This document shows positions 45,532 through 53,986 of a DNA stretch of 64,000 nucleotides, one piece after another. A model generated the notes under the pieces. It was given only the letters and a program-made list of their open reading frames with translations, did no database searches and was not told where the DNA came from. The position numbers and the translations under genes were made by a program. Location of the stretch: the NCBI RefSeq assembly GCF_014697475.1, contig NZ_JACJRV010000002.1, forward strand, positions 61,515-125,514. Reading direction: 5' to 3'. The DNA is from Nostoc sp. FACHB-152 (lineage in GTDB: Bacteria > Cyanobacteriota > Cyanobacteriia > Cyanobacteriales > Nostocaceae). The stretch's first letter is position 1. The number at the start of each line of letters is the position of its first letter.

Positions 45532-47220
45532 ATGCAACCACCAATTACAATTGGCACTGTTTTGCAAAATCGTTACCGGATCATTCAAATCCTTGGACAA
45601 GGAGGGTTTGGCAGAACTTATCTAGCCGAAGATCAGCGACGCTTTAACGAACTGTGTGCGATTAAAGAATTAATTCCTGTGGCTGTGGGGCCTGCGGCTT
45701 GGGAAAAAGCACAAGAGCTTTTTCAGCGAGAAGCTGCTATTTTGTATCAAATTGAACATCCCCAAGTGCCAAAATTTCGGGAACGATTTGAGCAAGACCA
45801 CCGCTTATTTTTGGTGCAGGATTATGTTGCAGGTAAGACTTACAGAGATTTACTAGTTGAGCGGCAAACTATTAAGCAAGCATTTACCGAGACAGAAGTA
45901 TTGCAGTTACTTCAATCATTGTTACCTGTATTAGAACACATTCACAGTCGCGGCATTATTCACCGAGATATTTCTCCAGAAAATATTATTTTACGAGATA
46001 GCGATCGCCTGCCTGTATTAATTGATTTTGGCGTAGTTAAAGAATTAGCAACACGTTTGCAAACTCCCGATAATAATGTCAACGTTACCAGTGTTGGCAA
46101 ATTGGGCTACTCTCCCAGAGAACAAATGCAAACAGGACAAGTCTATCCCAGCAGTGATTTATATGCCTTAGCAGTTACAGCTATAGTGTTACTAACAGGT
46201 AAAAAACCTTCGGAGTTGTTTGATGACACTCAACTAACTTGGAATTGGCACAGATGGGTGAGGGTAAGTCCACAATTAACTCAGGTACTTAATCGGATGT
46301 TACACCCCTTGCCGAGCGATCGCTATCAGAGTGCGGCTGATGTCATCCAAGCATTACAATTTATTGATCAACCTGGAGTAGCTACACCTCCAGAATTATC
46401 AAATTTTCAAACAGTTGCGGTCGGTCGTCGTCCCGATGCAGTTCCACCACAACCATCTAACCGACCTGATCCCGTAATTCCTCCCAGCCGTTCCTCAGTA
46501 TTAGATAATCCCTTAATCCTAGCTGCAATTGGTAGTGCTGTATTTATCCTAGCGGGTGTTGGTTCTTGGGCGTTGGTCAGTTCCATTCGTAGCCAGTCCA
46601 ATTCCCCACCAGACAACACAACACCACCAACACCTCAGGCTTTCCCTTCACCAGTAATTACTGGCGGGACAACATTAGCTACACCTACTGTTGAACCTAC
46701 AATTACCAGAAAGCGTCTCAACCTGGGAGAAGCTAACACAGTTACAGTAGAAGATTCTCTCCAAGCTAATCAAGTTATTCAATATACTTTCTTTGCCAAA
46801 GCCGAAGCTAAGTTAACTACAGCGCTGGAACAGGGAAACGGTATTGCACTTACTGTCTTAAGCCCCAACCGTCAGCCCATTGATACCAGCGCGCAGCAAG
46901 TTACATCCTATACAGGAATATTGCCAAATAGTGGTCGATACACAATTGAGTTAGCACTTGCCCCAGGAGTTAGCGAAAGTGATTATAATCTCAGGGTTGC
47001 AGTAGAAAACCCACTTGCACCTACACCAACATTCACGCCAACGCCCACACCCACCCCTACACTAACGCCAACACCCACACCTACATTAGATTTTCCCACC
47101 CCTACACTAACGCCAACACCTACACCTACATTGGAGTTTCCTACTCCTACAGGCGACAGCAATAACACACCACCAGTAGAAACGCCTCAACCAACACCTG
47201 AGACGCAAAACACACCGTAA
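45532..47220 (+). CDS. membrane Ser/Thr kinase with extracytoplasmic PPC-like domain and TP-rich tail
   Basis: Residues 10-285 form the kinase domain: LGQGGFGRTYLAED, ATP Lys in CAIKELIPV, catalytic loop IIHRDISPENIIL and LIDFGVVKEL. The loop reads HRDISPEN where most kinases have HRDIKPEN, so the Lys two after the Asp is Ser, a variant that occurs in cyanobacterial Hanks kinases. A span at about 330-350 (ILAAIGSAVFILAGVGSWALV) crosses the membrane. A domain of about 100 residues with the PPC-like beta pattern (GEANTVTVEDSLQANQVIQYTF) follows. The C-terminus has about 30 Pro-Thr repeats at 47030-47150, probably an extended stalk. It stands alone and its substrate is unknown. Confidence 0.9.
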   Translation: MQPPITIGTVLQNRYRIIQILGQGGFGRTYLAEDQRRFNELCAIKELIPVAVGPAAWEKAQELFQREAAILYQIEHPQVPKFRERFEQDHRLFLVQDYVAGKTYRDLLVERQTIKQAFTETEVLQLLQSLLPVLEHIHSRGIIHRDISPENIILRDSDRLPVLIDFGVVKELATRLQTPDNNVNVTSVGKLGYSPREQMQTGQVYPSSDLYALAVTAIVLLTGKKPSELFDDTQLTWNWHRWVRVSPQLTQVLNRMLHPLPSDRYQSAADVIQALQFIDQPGVATPPELSNFQTVAVGRRPDAVPPQPSNRPDPVIPPSRSSVLDNPLILAAIGSAVFILAGVGSWALVSSIRSQSNSPPDNTTPPTPQAFPSPVITGGTTLATPTVEPTITRKRLNLGEANTVTVEDSLQANQVIQYTFFAKAEAKLTTALEQGNGIALTVLSPNRQPIDTSAQQVTSYTGILPNSGRYTIELALAPGVSESDYNLRVAVENPLAPTPTFTPTPTPTPTLTPTPTPTLDFPTPTLTPTPTPTLEFPTPTGDSNNTPPVETPQPTPETQNTP

Positions 47221-47269
47221 AACTGGGAATATAGGATTTATATTTGATTTGAAAAAATCTCGCTTGCTT

Positions 47270-47302
47270 AGATCCCCGACTTATGTAAGAAGTCGAGGAG
47301 AT
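47270..47302. terminator. hairpin repeat after the kinase gene
   Basis: AGATCCCCGACTT faces AAGTCGAGGAGAT with two or three mismatches, 50 bp after the kinase stop. It is a worn copy of the hairpin family at 367, 11241 and 53094. Confidence 0.5.
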
Positions 47303-47378
47303 TGTTGTTCACTGCTATAAAATAATTAATATTGAGCTACATCAAAGTAATTCACTACATAACTATTTTTAAAGCAGA

Positions 47379-48071
47379 TTGTTGAATACATTACTGATTA
47401 CTGGAACTGATACTGAAGCTGGCAAAACCGTTTTAACAACAGCATTAGCCGCCTATTGGCAAAAATATTATCCGCAGCGTCACTGGGGAATTATGAAGCC
47501 AGTACAATCGGGAATTGGCGATCGCGAGTGGTATCAAAATCTGTTTAAGCTAGAACAATCGCCAGAAGAAATTACACCTTTGTATTTTCAAGCACCTCTA
47601 GCCCCACCCATCGCCGCCGCTAGAGAAAATCGCCAAGTCGATTTAGCTGTGGTTTGGAAAACATTATGTGAGTTGCGATCGCGCTACGAATTTCTTTTGG
47701 TAGAATCGGCAGGTGGGTTAGGTTCACCAGTCACCGACGAATTAACTGTTGCTGACATCGCTGGTGACTGGCATTTACCTACAGTCTTAGTAGTTCCAGT
47801 TAGATTAGGTGCAATATCTCAAGCAGTGGCAAATGTGGCATTAGCTAGACAGTCACGGATAAATCTCAAAGGTATTGTACTGAATTGTGTACAACCGCGA
47901 ACTGATGCAGAGATTGAAGACTGGACACCCAAAGAAGTCATTGAATCATTTACTCACATCCCCGTTTTAGGTTGTTTGCCTTATTTTGATAACCCAACCG
48001 ATTTAGATAAACTCGCTGAAGTAGCATCCAGTTTAAATTTAGAGGCACTAAATATTTTAAAGAAATATTAA
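47379..48071 (+). CDS. bioD: dethiobiotin synthetase
   Basis: BioD closes the ureido ring of biotin using CO2 and ATP. The P-loop GTDTEAGKTVLTTALAAYW (about residues 8-26), the substrate block MKPVQSGIGD and the switch-like VESAGGLGSPVTDE are present. A late Asn-Cys block (KGIVLNCVQPR) fits the nucleotide base pocket. The 230-residue length is normal. Starts at one of two adjacent TTG codons; no strong ribosome site is visible. No other bio gene is close. The amidohydrolase follows 47 bp later and may be co-transcribed. Confidence 0.93.
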   Translation: MLNTLLITGTDTEAGKTVLTTALAAYWQKYYPQRHWGIMKPVQSGIGDREWYQNLFKLEQSPEEITPLYFQAPLAPPIAAARENRQVDLAVVWKTLCELRSRYEFLLVESAGGLGSPVTDELTVADIAGDWHLPTVLVVPVRLGAISQAVANVALARQSRINLKGIVLNCVQPRTDAEIEDWTPKEVIESFTHIPVLGCLPYFDNPTDLDKLAEVASSLNLEALNILKKY

Positions 48072-48118
48072 ACTGAGAACATAACCCAATCTCAGCCGTC
48101 TTCTAGTAGCTTGTTACA

Positions 48119-49339
48119 ATGGTTTCCACATTTCCTAATTCCTATTCTGTTGACTTATCGCGTGTACGCCTCTCTATTCGCTCATTGCAACCACAATTAG
48201 TCGAGTGGCGGCGACGGTTACATCAACAACCAGAATTAGGCTTCCAAGAAAAACTGACAGCTGAGTTTGTCTCTAGTCAATTGCAAGCATGGGGAATTGA
48301 ATATCAAACTGGCATTGCTAAGACGGGAATTGTAGTGACAATTGCGGGATCAAAACCCGGTAAAGTATTAGCAATTCGGGCAGATATGGATGCTTTGCCC
48401 ATTCAAGAACTCAACGAAGTACCCTATCGATCGCAACATGATGGTGTCATGCACGCTTGTGGACATGATGGACATACTGCGATCGCATTAGGTATAGCAT
48501 ACTATCTCCAACAGCATCGAGAAGACTTTGCCGGCACAGTCAAAATTATCTTCCAGCCAGCCGAAGAAGGGCCGGGAGGTGCAAAACCAATGATAGAGGC
48601 GGGGGTACTAAAAAACCCCGATGTTGATGCGATTATTGGTTTACACCTGTGGAATAATCTCCCTTTGGGAACTGTCGGTGTCCGTGCTGGTGCATTGATG
48701 GCGGCTGTAGAGTTATTTAACTGCACAATTTTAGGCAAAGGTGGACATGGTGCAATTCCTCATCAAACTGTTGATTCGATTGTAATTGCAGCCCAAATTG
48801 TCAACGCCTTACAAACTATTGTGGCGCGGAATGTTAACCCGATTGATTCCGCAGTCGTGACGGTTGGCGCACTCCATGCTGGGACAGCACACAATGTAAT
48901 TGCTGACACAGCAAACATGAAAGGCACAGTCCGGTATTTTAACCCAGAATTTGCAGGCTTTTTTAAACAGCGCATCGAGCAAATAATCGCCGGAATTTGC
49001 CAGAGTCACGGTGCCAACTATGACTTAGAATATATAAGTTTGTATCCACCAGTAATTAATGATGCTGGTATTGCAGAATTAGTGCGATCGGTTGCTGAAG
49101 AAGTCGTAGAAACTCCAGTGGGAGTTGTGCCAGAATGCCAAACAATGGGCGGCGAAGATATGTCATTTTTCTTACGCGAAGTTCCTGGCTGTTACTTTTT
49201 CCTCGGTTCTGCCAACCCAGAAAAAAACTTAGCTTATCCCCATCATCACCCGCGATTTGATTTTGATGAAACTGTTTTACCAATGGGTGTAGAAATATTT
49301 GCCCGTTGTGTGGAGAAATTTTTAAACAAAAGCACGTAG
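48119..49339 (+). CDS. M20-family amidohydrolase (N-acyl-amino-acid/hippurate type)
   Basis: A cytoplasmic dizinc amidohydrolase of 406 residues. Metal and catalytic blocks are HQQPELGFQE, RADMDALPIQE, HACGHDGHTAIALG, QPAEEGPGGAKPMIEAG (catalytic Glu pair) and, near the end, PHHHPRFDFDE. The lid domain (about 195-310) includes GGHGAIPHQTVDS. Relatives cleave N-acetyl or N-benzoyl amino acids and auxin conjugates, and the actual substrate is not determined. It follows bioD by 47 bp on the same strand. Confidence 0.93.
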   Translation: MVSTFPNSYSVDLSRVRLSIRSLQPQLVEWRRRLHQQPELGFQEKLTAEFVSSQLQAWGIEYQTGIAKTGIVVTIAGSKPGKVLAIRADMDALPIQELNEVPYRSQHDGVMHACGHDGHTAIALGIAYYLQQHREDFAGTVKIIFQPAEEGPGGAKPMIEAGVLKNPDVDAIIGLHLWNNLPLGTVGVRAGALMAAVELFNCTILGKGGHGAIPHQTVDSIVIAAQIVNALQTIVARNVNPIDSAVVTVGALHAGTAHNVIADTANMKGTVRYFNPEFAGFFKQRIEQIIAGICQSHGANYDLEYISLYPPVINDAGIAELVRSVAEEVVETPVGVVPECQTMGGEDMSFFLREVPGCYFFLGSANPEKNLAYPHHHPRFDFDETVLPMGVEIFARCVEKFLNKST

Positions 49340-49505
49340 ATTCTCCCAGGTAACAAGCATTGAAGAACCGCAGAGGCGCAGAGGAGTAAGATTTTTAGAG
49401 AGTTCTTACGTAATTTTTAATGTTTCTGCCTTCTGCTATACCTCAAGCGATCGCTAGACCGTAATTAGATATAATCACGTCAATAACTTTGATACATCCA
49501 ATATT

Positions 49506-50078
49506 GTGATTGCTATCTACCCCGGCAGCTTTGATCCAATCACCTTAGGCCACCTCGATATTATCCAACGTGGTAGTCGGCTGTTTGACCAAGTAATTGT
49601 TGCGGTGCTGCGTAACCCTCAAAAAGTTCCGTTATTTACTGTGCAGCAACGACTAGAACAAATTCGGATAGCTACGCAACATTTACCAAATGTCGAAGCA
49701 GATAGTTTTGATGGACTAACTGTAAATTATGCCCAACAACGCCAAGCACAAGTGTTGTTAAGAGGTTTACGAGCAATTTCTGATTTTGAAGTAGAGTTAC
49801 AGATGGCACACACAAATAATACTCTCTCTACTCAAATTGAAACAGTTTTTCTGGCCACATCAAATGAATATAGTTTTTTAAGTAGTAGTGTGGTAAAAGA
49901 GATTGCAAGATTCGGTGGTTCTGTCGATCATCTTGTTCCCCCGCACATTGCTTTAGATATATACAAATGCTACAACCACACCTATCCAACAGCGAACCCA
50001 ACCACAACGGCAACTATCCTCCTCCAGAGTATCCCAATGGAGCCGTCAACGGGGACAATGCCAAGCCAGGAAATGTAG
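49506..50078 (+). CDS. coaD: phosphopantetheine adenylyltransferase with extended tail
   Basis: CoaD adenylates 4'-phosphopantetheine in CoA synthesis. The nucleotidyltransferase motif [16 protein letters not shown] is at residues 5-20. [17 protein letters not shown], the [19 protein letters not shown] block (residues about 88-106) and the [13 protein letters not shown] signature (ISSS-type) are all intact. The start is GTG at 49506. The normal protein ends near residue 160; here about 30 extra residues ([19 protein letters not shown]) are encoded in DNA that is also the beginning of the next gene in another frame. Confidence 0.96.
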   Translation: MIAIYPGSFDPITLGHLDIIQRGSRLFDQVIVAVLRNPQKVPLFTVQQRLEQIRIATQHLPNVEADSFDGLTVNYAQQRQAQVLLRGLRAISDFEVELQMAHTNNTLSTQIETVFLATSNEYSFLSSSVVKEIARFGGSVDHLVPPHIALDIYKCYNHTYPTANPTTTATILLQSIPMEPSTGTMPSQEM

Positions 50079-50650
50079 ATATTCAGCAGGAACTCAACCG
50101 TCTAGAAGACTTGATTCTCTCTGGTTGGCGAGTTCCTTTAACAGGGCGCACATTCATAGACGAAGAGAAACTGTTTGAACAGCTGGATTTTATTCGTGTT
50201 TCTTTACCATCGGTATTTCAGGAAGCCGCAGCAATTCTGCAACACAAGCAGGAGGTAATGTTAGAAGCAGAAGAATACGGACAGCAGATTGTAGAAGCAG
50301 CCCAAGCCAAAAGAGCGCAAATTTTGGCAGAAAGCGATATTTTGCGACAAGCAGAACGAGAAGCAGAACAGCTACGGCGAAAAACCCAGCAAGAATGCGA
50401 GAAAATGATGCAAGAAACCCTGGACGAAATTGATCGTAGGCGGCAGGCTTGTATGGAAGAATTAGAACAAATGCGTCAAAATGCGATCGCCCAGGCGCAA
50501 GAGATAGAAGATGGTGCTGATCAATACGCTGATACTGTCCTGGAAAATATCGAGCAAGACCTCAAGGATATGTTACGAATTATTACCAATGGGCGGCAAC
50601 AATTACGACAAGAAAATCAATCCCAAGGTTATTCTTCCAAAAAAAAATAA
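49967..50650 (+). CDS. coiled-coil protein overlapping coaD by 112 bp
   Basis: A 227-residue, highly charged protein, with a disordered Pro/Asn-rich start ([19 protein letters not shown]), a short ordered block [25 protein letters not shown] and then a continuous coiled coil from about 90 to 200 ([19 protein letters not shown]). It resembles cyanobacterial DivIVA/V-ATPase-stalk-like proteins found beside coaD, but I cannot name it. It begins inside coaD in another frame, so translation is likely coupled. No later ATG fits before the ordered block, which supports the overlapping start. Confidence 0.85.
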   Translation: MLQPHLSNSEPNHNGNYPPPEYPNGAVNGDNAKPGNVDIQQELNRLEDLILSGWRVPLTGRTFIDEEKLFEQLDFIRVSLPSVFQEAAAILQHKQEVMLEAEEYGQQIVEAAQAKRAQILAESDILRQAEREAEQLRRKTQQECEKMMQETLDEIDRRRQACMEELEQMRQNAIAQAQEIEDGADQYADTVLENIEQDLKDMLRIITNGRQQLRQENQSQGYSSKKK

Positions 50651-50685
50651 GGCAGGCGGTGGAAAAATGAATAACCACCTTCTGC
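50650..50685 (+). terminator. imperfect hairpin after the coiled-coil gene
   Basis: GGCAG-GC-GGTGG pairs with CCACC-TT-CTGCC (one 2-bp internal mismatch) and overlaps the stop codon. The U-tract is poor, so it is a weak terminator candidate. Confidence 0.4.
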
Positions 50686-50814
50686 CCTAATTCCGAATTA
50701 GTATCAAACACTAACTCTACTGTAAGATTTTTCTAGCCTTATCTTGTTTTTGCGGCAAAAATCGCAAATTATTTCCAGTGCATGACCTTGCCTTAAGATC
50801 AGAATTATTTCAGC

Positions 50815-50928
50815 ATGGTAACTGTTGATGAGATTCTACAACAGTCATCTGTTGATGAAATGGAAAAGTTGGTTGCATTACTGAAGAGTAATAGCAAATC
50901 CACTTATAAAGCAGAACAGTTCAGTTAA
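50815..50928 (+). CDS. small hypothetical ORF, C-terminus replaced by a MITE insertion
   Basis: An ATG frame encodes MVTVDEILQQSSVDEMEK and on to KSTYKAEQFS (37 residues). After TYKAE the sequence is mobile-element DNA. On the far side of the element the duplicated target resumes as TYKAEELIQAN with a stop. The uninterrupted gene would have been about 40 residues. It is amphipathic, acidic at its start, with no membrane span. Whether it is or was expressed is unknown. Confidence 0.45.
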   Translation: MVTVDEILQQSSVDEMEKLVALLKSNSKSTYKAEQFS

Positions 50929-51023
50929 GCATTTCTCTTTCTCTCTGCGTTCTTGGCGTTCTTGGCGGTTTGTTGAAAAATTTGACTTTGATCAAGAGTT
51001 TTAGCCTTAAGTGAACCGTATTG
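50917..51023. mobile_element. 107-bp element sharing the MITE family A end, 15-bp target duplication
   Basis: The right end GTGAACCGTATTG matches family A. The left end CAGTTCAGTTAAGC matches with five bases missing after CA. ACTTATAAAGCAGAA occurs at 50902-50916 and again at 51024-51038. The interior differs from the 125-bp copies (GCGTTCTTGGCGTTCTTGGCGG). A 15-bp duplication is longer than the 9 bp of the other copies. Confidence 0.75.
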
Positions 51024-51042
51024 ACTTATAAAGCAGAAGAAC

Positions 51043-53022
51043 TTATTCAGGCAAATTGATTGCAGGATTGCGACTAAAAAAACCTCGTGGAACTAACTTA
51101 AAGCCAATGCGGTGAACAGGCATTACAGGCCAATCTTCAGGCCGAGGTACGTGTGTCATTCCCATCGTGTACCACAGTACTATGTCTTCATTTGTTAAAG
51201 ATTCATTATCAGCAATATATTTTGGTAAACCTTGCCCTGGTTGAGTTTGATTAGGATAATTACCCCCAGCGTAAAGTTCATCAGGTTTATATTTTGTTAC
51301 CCAAAGGTGATGCGTAGCAAATTCTGCCCTTTTACGAATTTCTGCACCTTCTGTAGGGAAGAATATTGAGTTGCCGCTTGGCATTAACATATATGCAGGT
51401 GCATTATCTAATACATTCTTTTTATCTGCACTAGCAATCATCCATTCTCGGCTATGCTTCATATCTACATCGCGTACAGCAGCACTTTCTGTTATTAAGG
51501 GAGTTTCTTCTACTGCGATCGCATTTCCTATAGGATTTTTATCATTTATCGGCAAAGAATTAATATTCATCTCCATTACCGAATTTGCTTGGCCGTCTAC
51601 ATCCATATCTAGACGATAATTGAAAAAATGCTGATGATTTACACCGAAAATATTCTTTGCTATCAGCCGTCCATAGGAATTATTAGCAGACTCTTTCTCT
51701 AACTCTGTGCCTTGTACCAGGACAATTCCACTTAATTCGTTCTGTACCTCTAAAGTTCCGTCTTGGTGGAAAATCCAATTAATGCTGTAATCGTAATTAT
51801 CAACTGTTGCAATTATCGTTACAACTAATTCACGATTACGACGAACATCATTACGCTGAGTATTATATTCATAATGTTTCCAAAGAATACCATTATCGCG
51901 CTCATAAATACCAACAACGCTGGGCATTGTATAAGGTTCTCCCTGTTCGTTGGCAAATACAGCATCTAGTAAAACTCCGTTTTCAGGGATATCTTTACCT
52001 AACTCCAGGGTGTTGGCTAACAAACCAAAGTTATATTCACCAACGTCAAAAGCATTACGAAATGACCAAGTGGGATTAGGATCGCCATAAGGGACTACCA
52101 TCTCTGATAAGTTGGCACGATACAAAACTGGTCGAATATTTTCCCCATCTTTGTAAGATACTAAGTACAGCACTAACCCATCACGCGGATGCATCAAATA
52201 GCGGAACTTCCAGCCTTGCCAGCTAATTTCATTGCCATTAATTTGGAAAGTTTTACCATTGGGTTGGAGAATTTTTAAGGGTTTTGGTACTGTTAGTAAT
52301 TTACCTAAAGATTTAATATCATAGTTCCAGTTTTCTTTAGAGAATGGTACTATTCCTTTGTCTATAAAGCTGGCAACTTCACCCTTATTTAAGTTGACTG
52401 TTACTAATACACCTTCAATTGGACTACCGTAATAATTCCAGCGATCGCCTCGATAATAAGATAATGCCCGACAAAGGCGATCGCCTTTTGCTTCTTCCTG
52501 TTTGCTTAAGATTCCAGCAGCCCAACAATTAATTTTGACATCATCAAAATCTTTAATTCCGCGTTTTTGCATGGCTTTTTGCCATCGTGGATCGGCTTTA
52601 ACTACTTGCGTTGCTAGTTGATATTCGGGATTGACTAATGCAGGCTGAACATTAGCTATTTCTTTCCAAGAACTTAGCGACTGCTTTTTTAAGTCAACTA
52701 TACCTTCATAAGTTTTGTTTTGAGATCGCTCGTATACTACTAAAAAAGCCTGTCGCGGAAATTCTTGATCTGCTGTAAAATTTAAAACTTTATTTTTATC
52801 TGGTTCCTGCAAAGAAATCACAGGAAATACAGCCATCTCGCTTAAAGTTTTTGCCTTTTTAATCACATTAACGGCTGTTGTAATTTCTGCCTCTGTTAAT
52901 GGGGTTAGTGGATGGGAAATCGGCGATTGTTGAGCAGATATTTCTCCTACCCATCCAAAAAATATAGCAAGGCAGATAACTATACTAATGGTTAAAAAAG
53001 AAAACCGCAGTCTCTTAATCAT
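51043..53022 (-). CDS. copper amine oxidase (primary-amine oxidase)
   Basis: A secreted quinoprotein that oxidises primary amines to aldehydes, releasing ammonia and H2O2. A signal peptide (FLTISIVICLAIFFGWVGEISA) is cleaved near residue 30. The topaquinone precursor Tyr lies in TVDNYDYSINW, the proposed catalytic base Asp in FRNAFDVGEYNFG, two copper His in NHQHFFNYRLDMDVDG and the third in WPVMPVHRIGFKLVPRGFF. The 659 residues include the N2/N3-like domains. Peroxide and ammonia production in the periplasm would allow growth on amines. The stop is five bases after the target copy of the preceding mobile element. Confidence 0.93.
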   Translation of the reverse strand: MIKRLRFSFLTISIVICLAIFFGWVGEISAQQSPISHPLTPLTEAEITTAVNVIKKAKTLSEMAVFPVISLQEPDKNKVLNFTADQEFPRQAFLVVYERSQNKTYEGIVDLKKQSLSSWKEIANVQPALVNPEYQLATQVVKADPRWQKAMQKRGIKDFDDVKINCWAAGILSKQEEAKGDRLCRALSYYRGDRWNYYGSPIEGVLVTVNLNKGEVASFIDKGIVPFSKENWNYDIKSLGKLLTVPKPLKILQPNGKTFQINGNEISWQGWKFRYLMHPRDGLVLYLVSYKDGENIRPVLYRANLSEMVVPYGDPNPTWSFRNAFDVGEYNFGLLANTLELGKDIPENGVLLDAVFANEQGEPYTMPSVVGIYERDNGILWKHYEYNTQRNDVRRNRELVVTIIATVDNYDYSINWIFHQDGTLEVQNELSGIVLVQGTELEKESANNSYGRLIAKNIFGVNHQHFFNYRLDMDVDGQANSVMEMNINSLPINDKNPIGNAIAVEETPLITESAAVRDVDMKHSREWMIASADKKNVLDNAPAYMLMPSGNSIFFPTEGAEIRKRAEFATHHLWVTKYKPDELYAGGNYPNQTQPGQGLPKYIADNESLTNEDIVLWYTMGMTHVPRPEDWPVMPVHRIGFKLVPRGFFSRNPAINLPE

Positions 53023-53093
53023 CTGTCATGAGCCAACAAGGAACTTATAGTTATTTCCAAGTACGAGCCAAAAAACCGATAGATTTTATGAAA

Positions 53094-53128
53094 TAGCTCC
53101 CCGGCTTTTTTGAGAAGTCGGGGAGCTA
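53094..53128. terminator. hairpin repeat, likely terminator of the ycf37-like gene
   Basis: TAGCTCCCCGGCTT and AAGTCGGGGAGCTA pair over 14 bp with one G-T. It is 25 bp after the TPR gene stop on the minus strand and belongs to the GATCCCCGACTT hairpin family. Confidence 0.6.
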
Positions 53129-53152
53129 GTATCAAAATTACACACTTATTAA

Positions 53153-53677
53153 TTATGCAGAAACCAAGCGACGGAGAGATTCAACACGACGTTTGGCAAT
53201 AGCATTATTAGGAGCCAATTTCAGAGCTTCTTCGTAACTTTGTAAAGCCTGAGCATTTAATTTTTTTCGTTCATAGGCATGACCGATATTATTTAATGCC
53301 ACCACATAATCTGGTTTATTTTTCAGTGCTTCTTTGTACTGACGAATTGCTAAATCATATTGCTCTTGAGCAAAGTAAGCATATCCAAACCCATTGTAAA
53401 TAGGCGCAACGGCTTCTTCACCTTCCTCTTCAGCTGTTTTGAGAGCTTTTTGAAATAGCGCGATCGCTTGGCTATACAATTTTTTTTCAGAATAGATACA
53501 GGCTAACTCATAATATTCTTGAGTTGTACCTTTTTCTTTCTCCAACTTTTTACGCAACCGCGAAAATGAGCTTTCTAACCTCCGAGTTTTGAAAATCTGG
53601 CGAAAAACACTCACAACAGCAAATGCGAGAATTCCTACAATGATCGTGAGGTAAACAACAGCTAGACTATTATCCAT
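53153..53677 (-). CDS. ycf37: Ycf37-like TPR protein, photosystem I assembly
   Basis: An N-terminal membrane anchor (VVYLTIIVGILAFAVVSVF, about residues 8-26) is followed by a basic coiled segment and three TPR units (about 55-88, 93-126 and 127-160), for example PIYNGFGYAYFAQEQYDLAIRQYKEALKNKP. Size and layout match Ycf37, which helps photosystem I assembly or stability in cyanobacteria and algae. The TPR fold is certain; the Ycf37 name rests on length and resemblance. It is monocistronic. Confidence 0.8.
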   Translation of the reverse strand: MDNSLAVVYLTIIVGILAFAVVSVFRQIFKTRRLESSFSRLRKKLEKEKGTTQEYYELACIYSEKKLYSQAIALFQKALKTAEEEGEEAVAPIYNGFGYAYFAQEQYDLAIRQYKEALKNKPDYVVALNNIGHAYERKKLNAQALQSYEEALKLAPNNAIAKRRVESLRRLVSA

Positions 53678-53762
53678 CGCCTGCTAAGACAAATATTAAA
53701 ACTAGTTTCTATATCTATTATCAACCCTGGAGGGGGATGATATCGTGTTCAGTGAAAGACTT

Positions 53763-53868
53763 ACAGCAGGGAATAGGCAACAGGCAATAGGCAATAGGGT
53801 TGAAAGCCTGTTGATATATGGCTTTGTTATTAAAATTTGTATCTCATTTACCTGCAATGTGCTGTATC
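53763..53868. repeat. dispersed repeat family B, copy 3 (gap 53678-53986)
   Basis: TACAGCAGGGAATAGGCAAC opens and CCTGCAATGTGCTGTA closes the element, as in copies at 14069 and 15348. Just before it, GATATCGTGTTCAGTGAAAG resembles the end of the repeat split by the insertion sequence at 11198-11216. No gene is visible in the gap. Confidence 0.75.
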
Positions 53869-53986
53869 ATTCAGTTCGTAGAGAGCAGAGGCTTAGGGGA
53901 AAAGTTTTGTAGTGCTTGCACAGATGCATGGAGCCAAAACCAATCAGCCTGGTAAAGTCACAAAGGACAAATGACGAATGACTAAA

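Noticed and set aside
46983-47168. Gly/Val-rich frame opposite the kinase tail
   Set aside because: It is only the complement of the Pro-Thr repeat codons.
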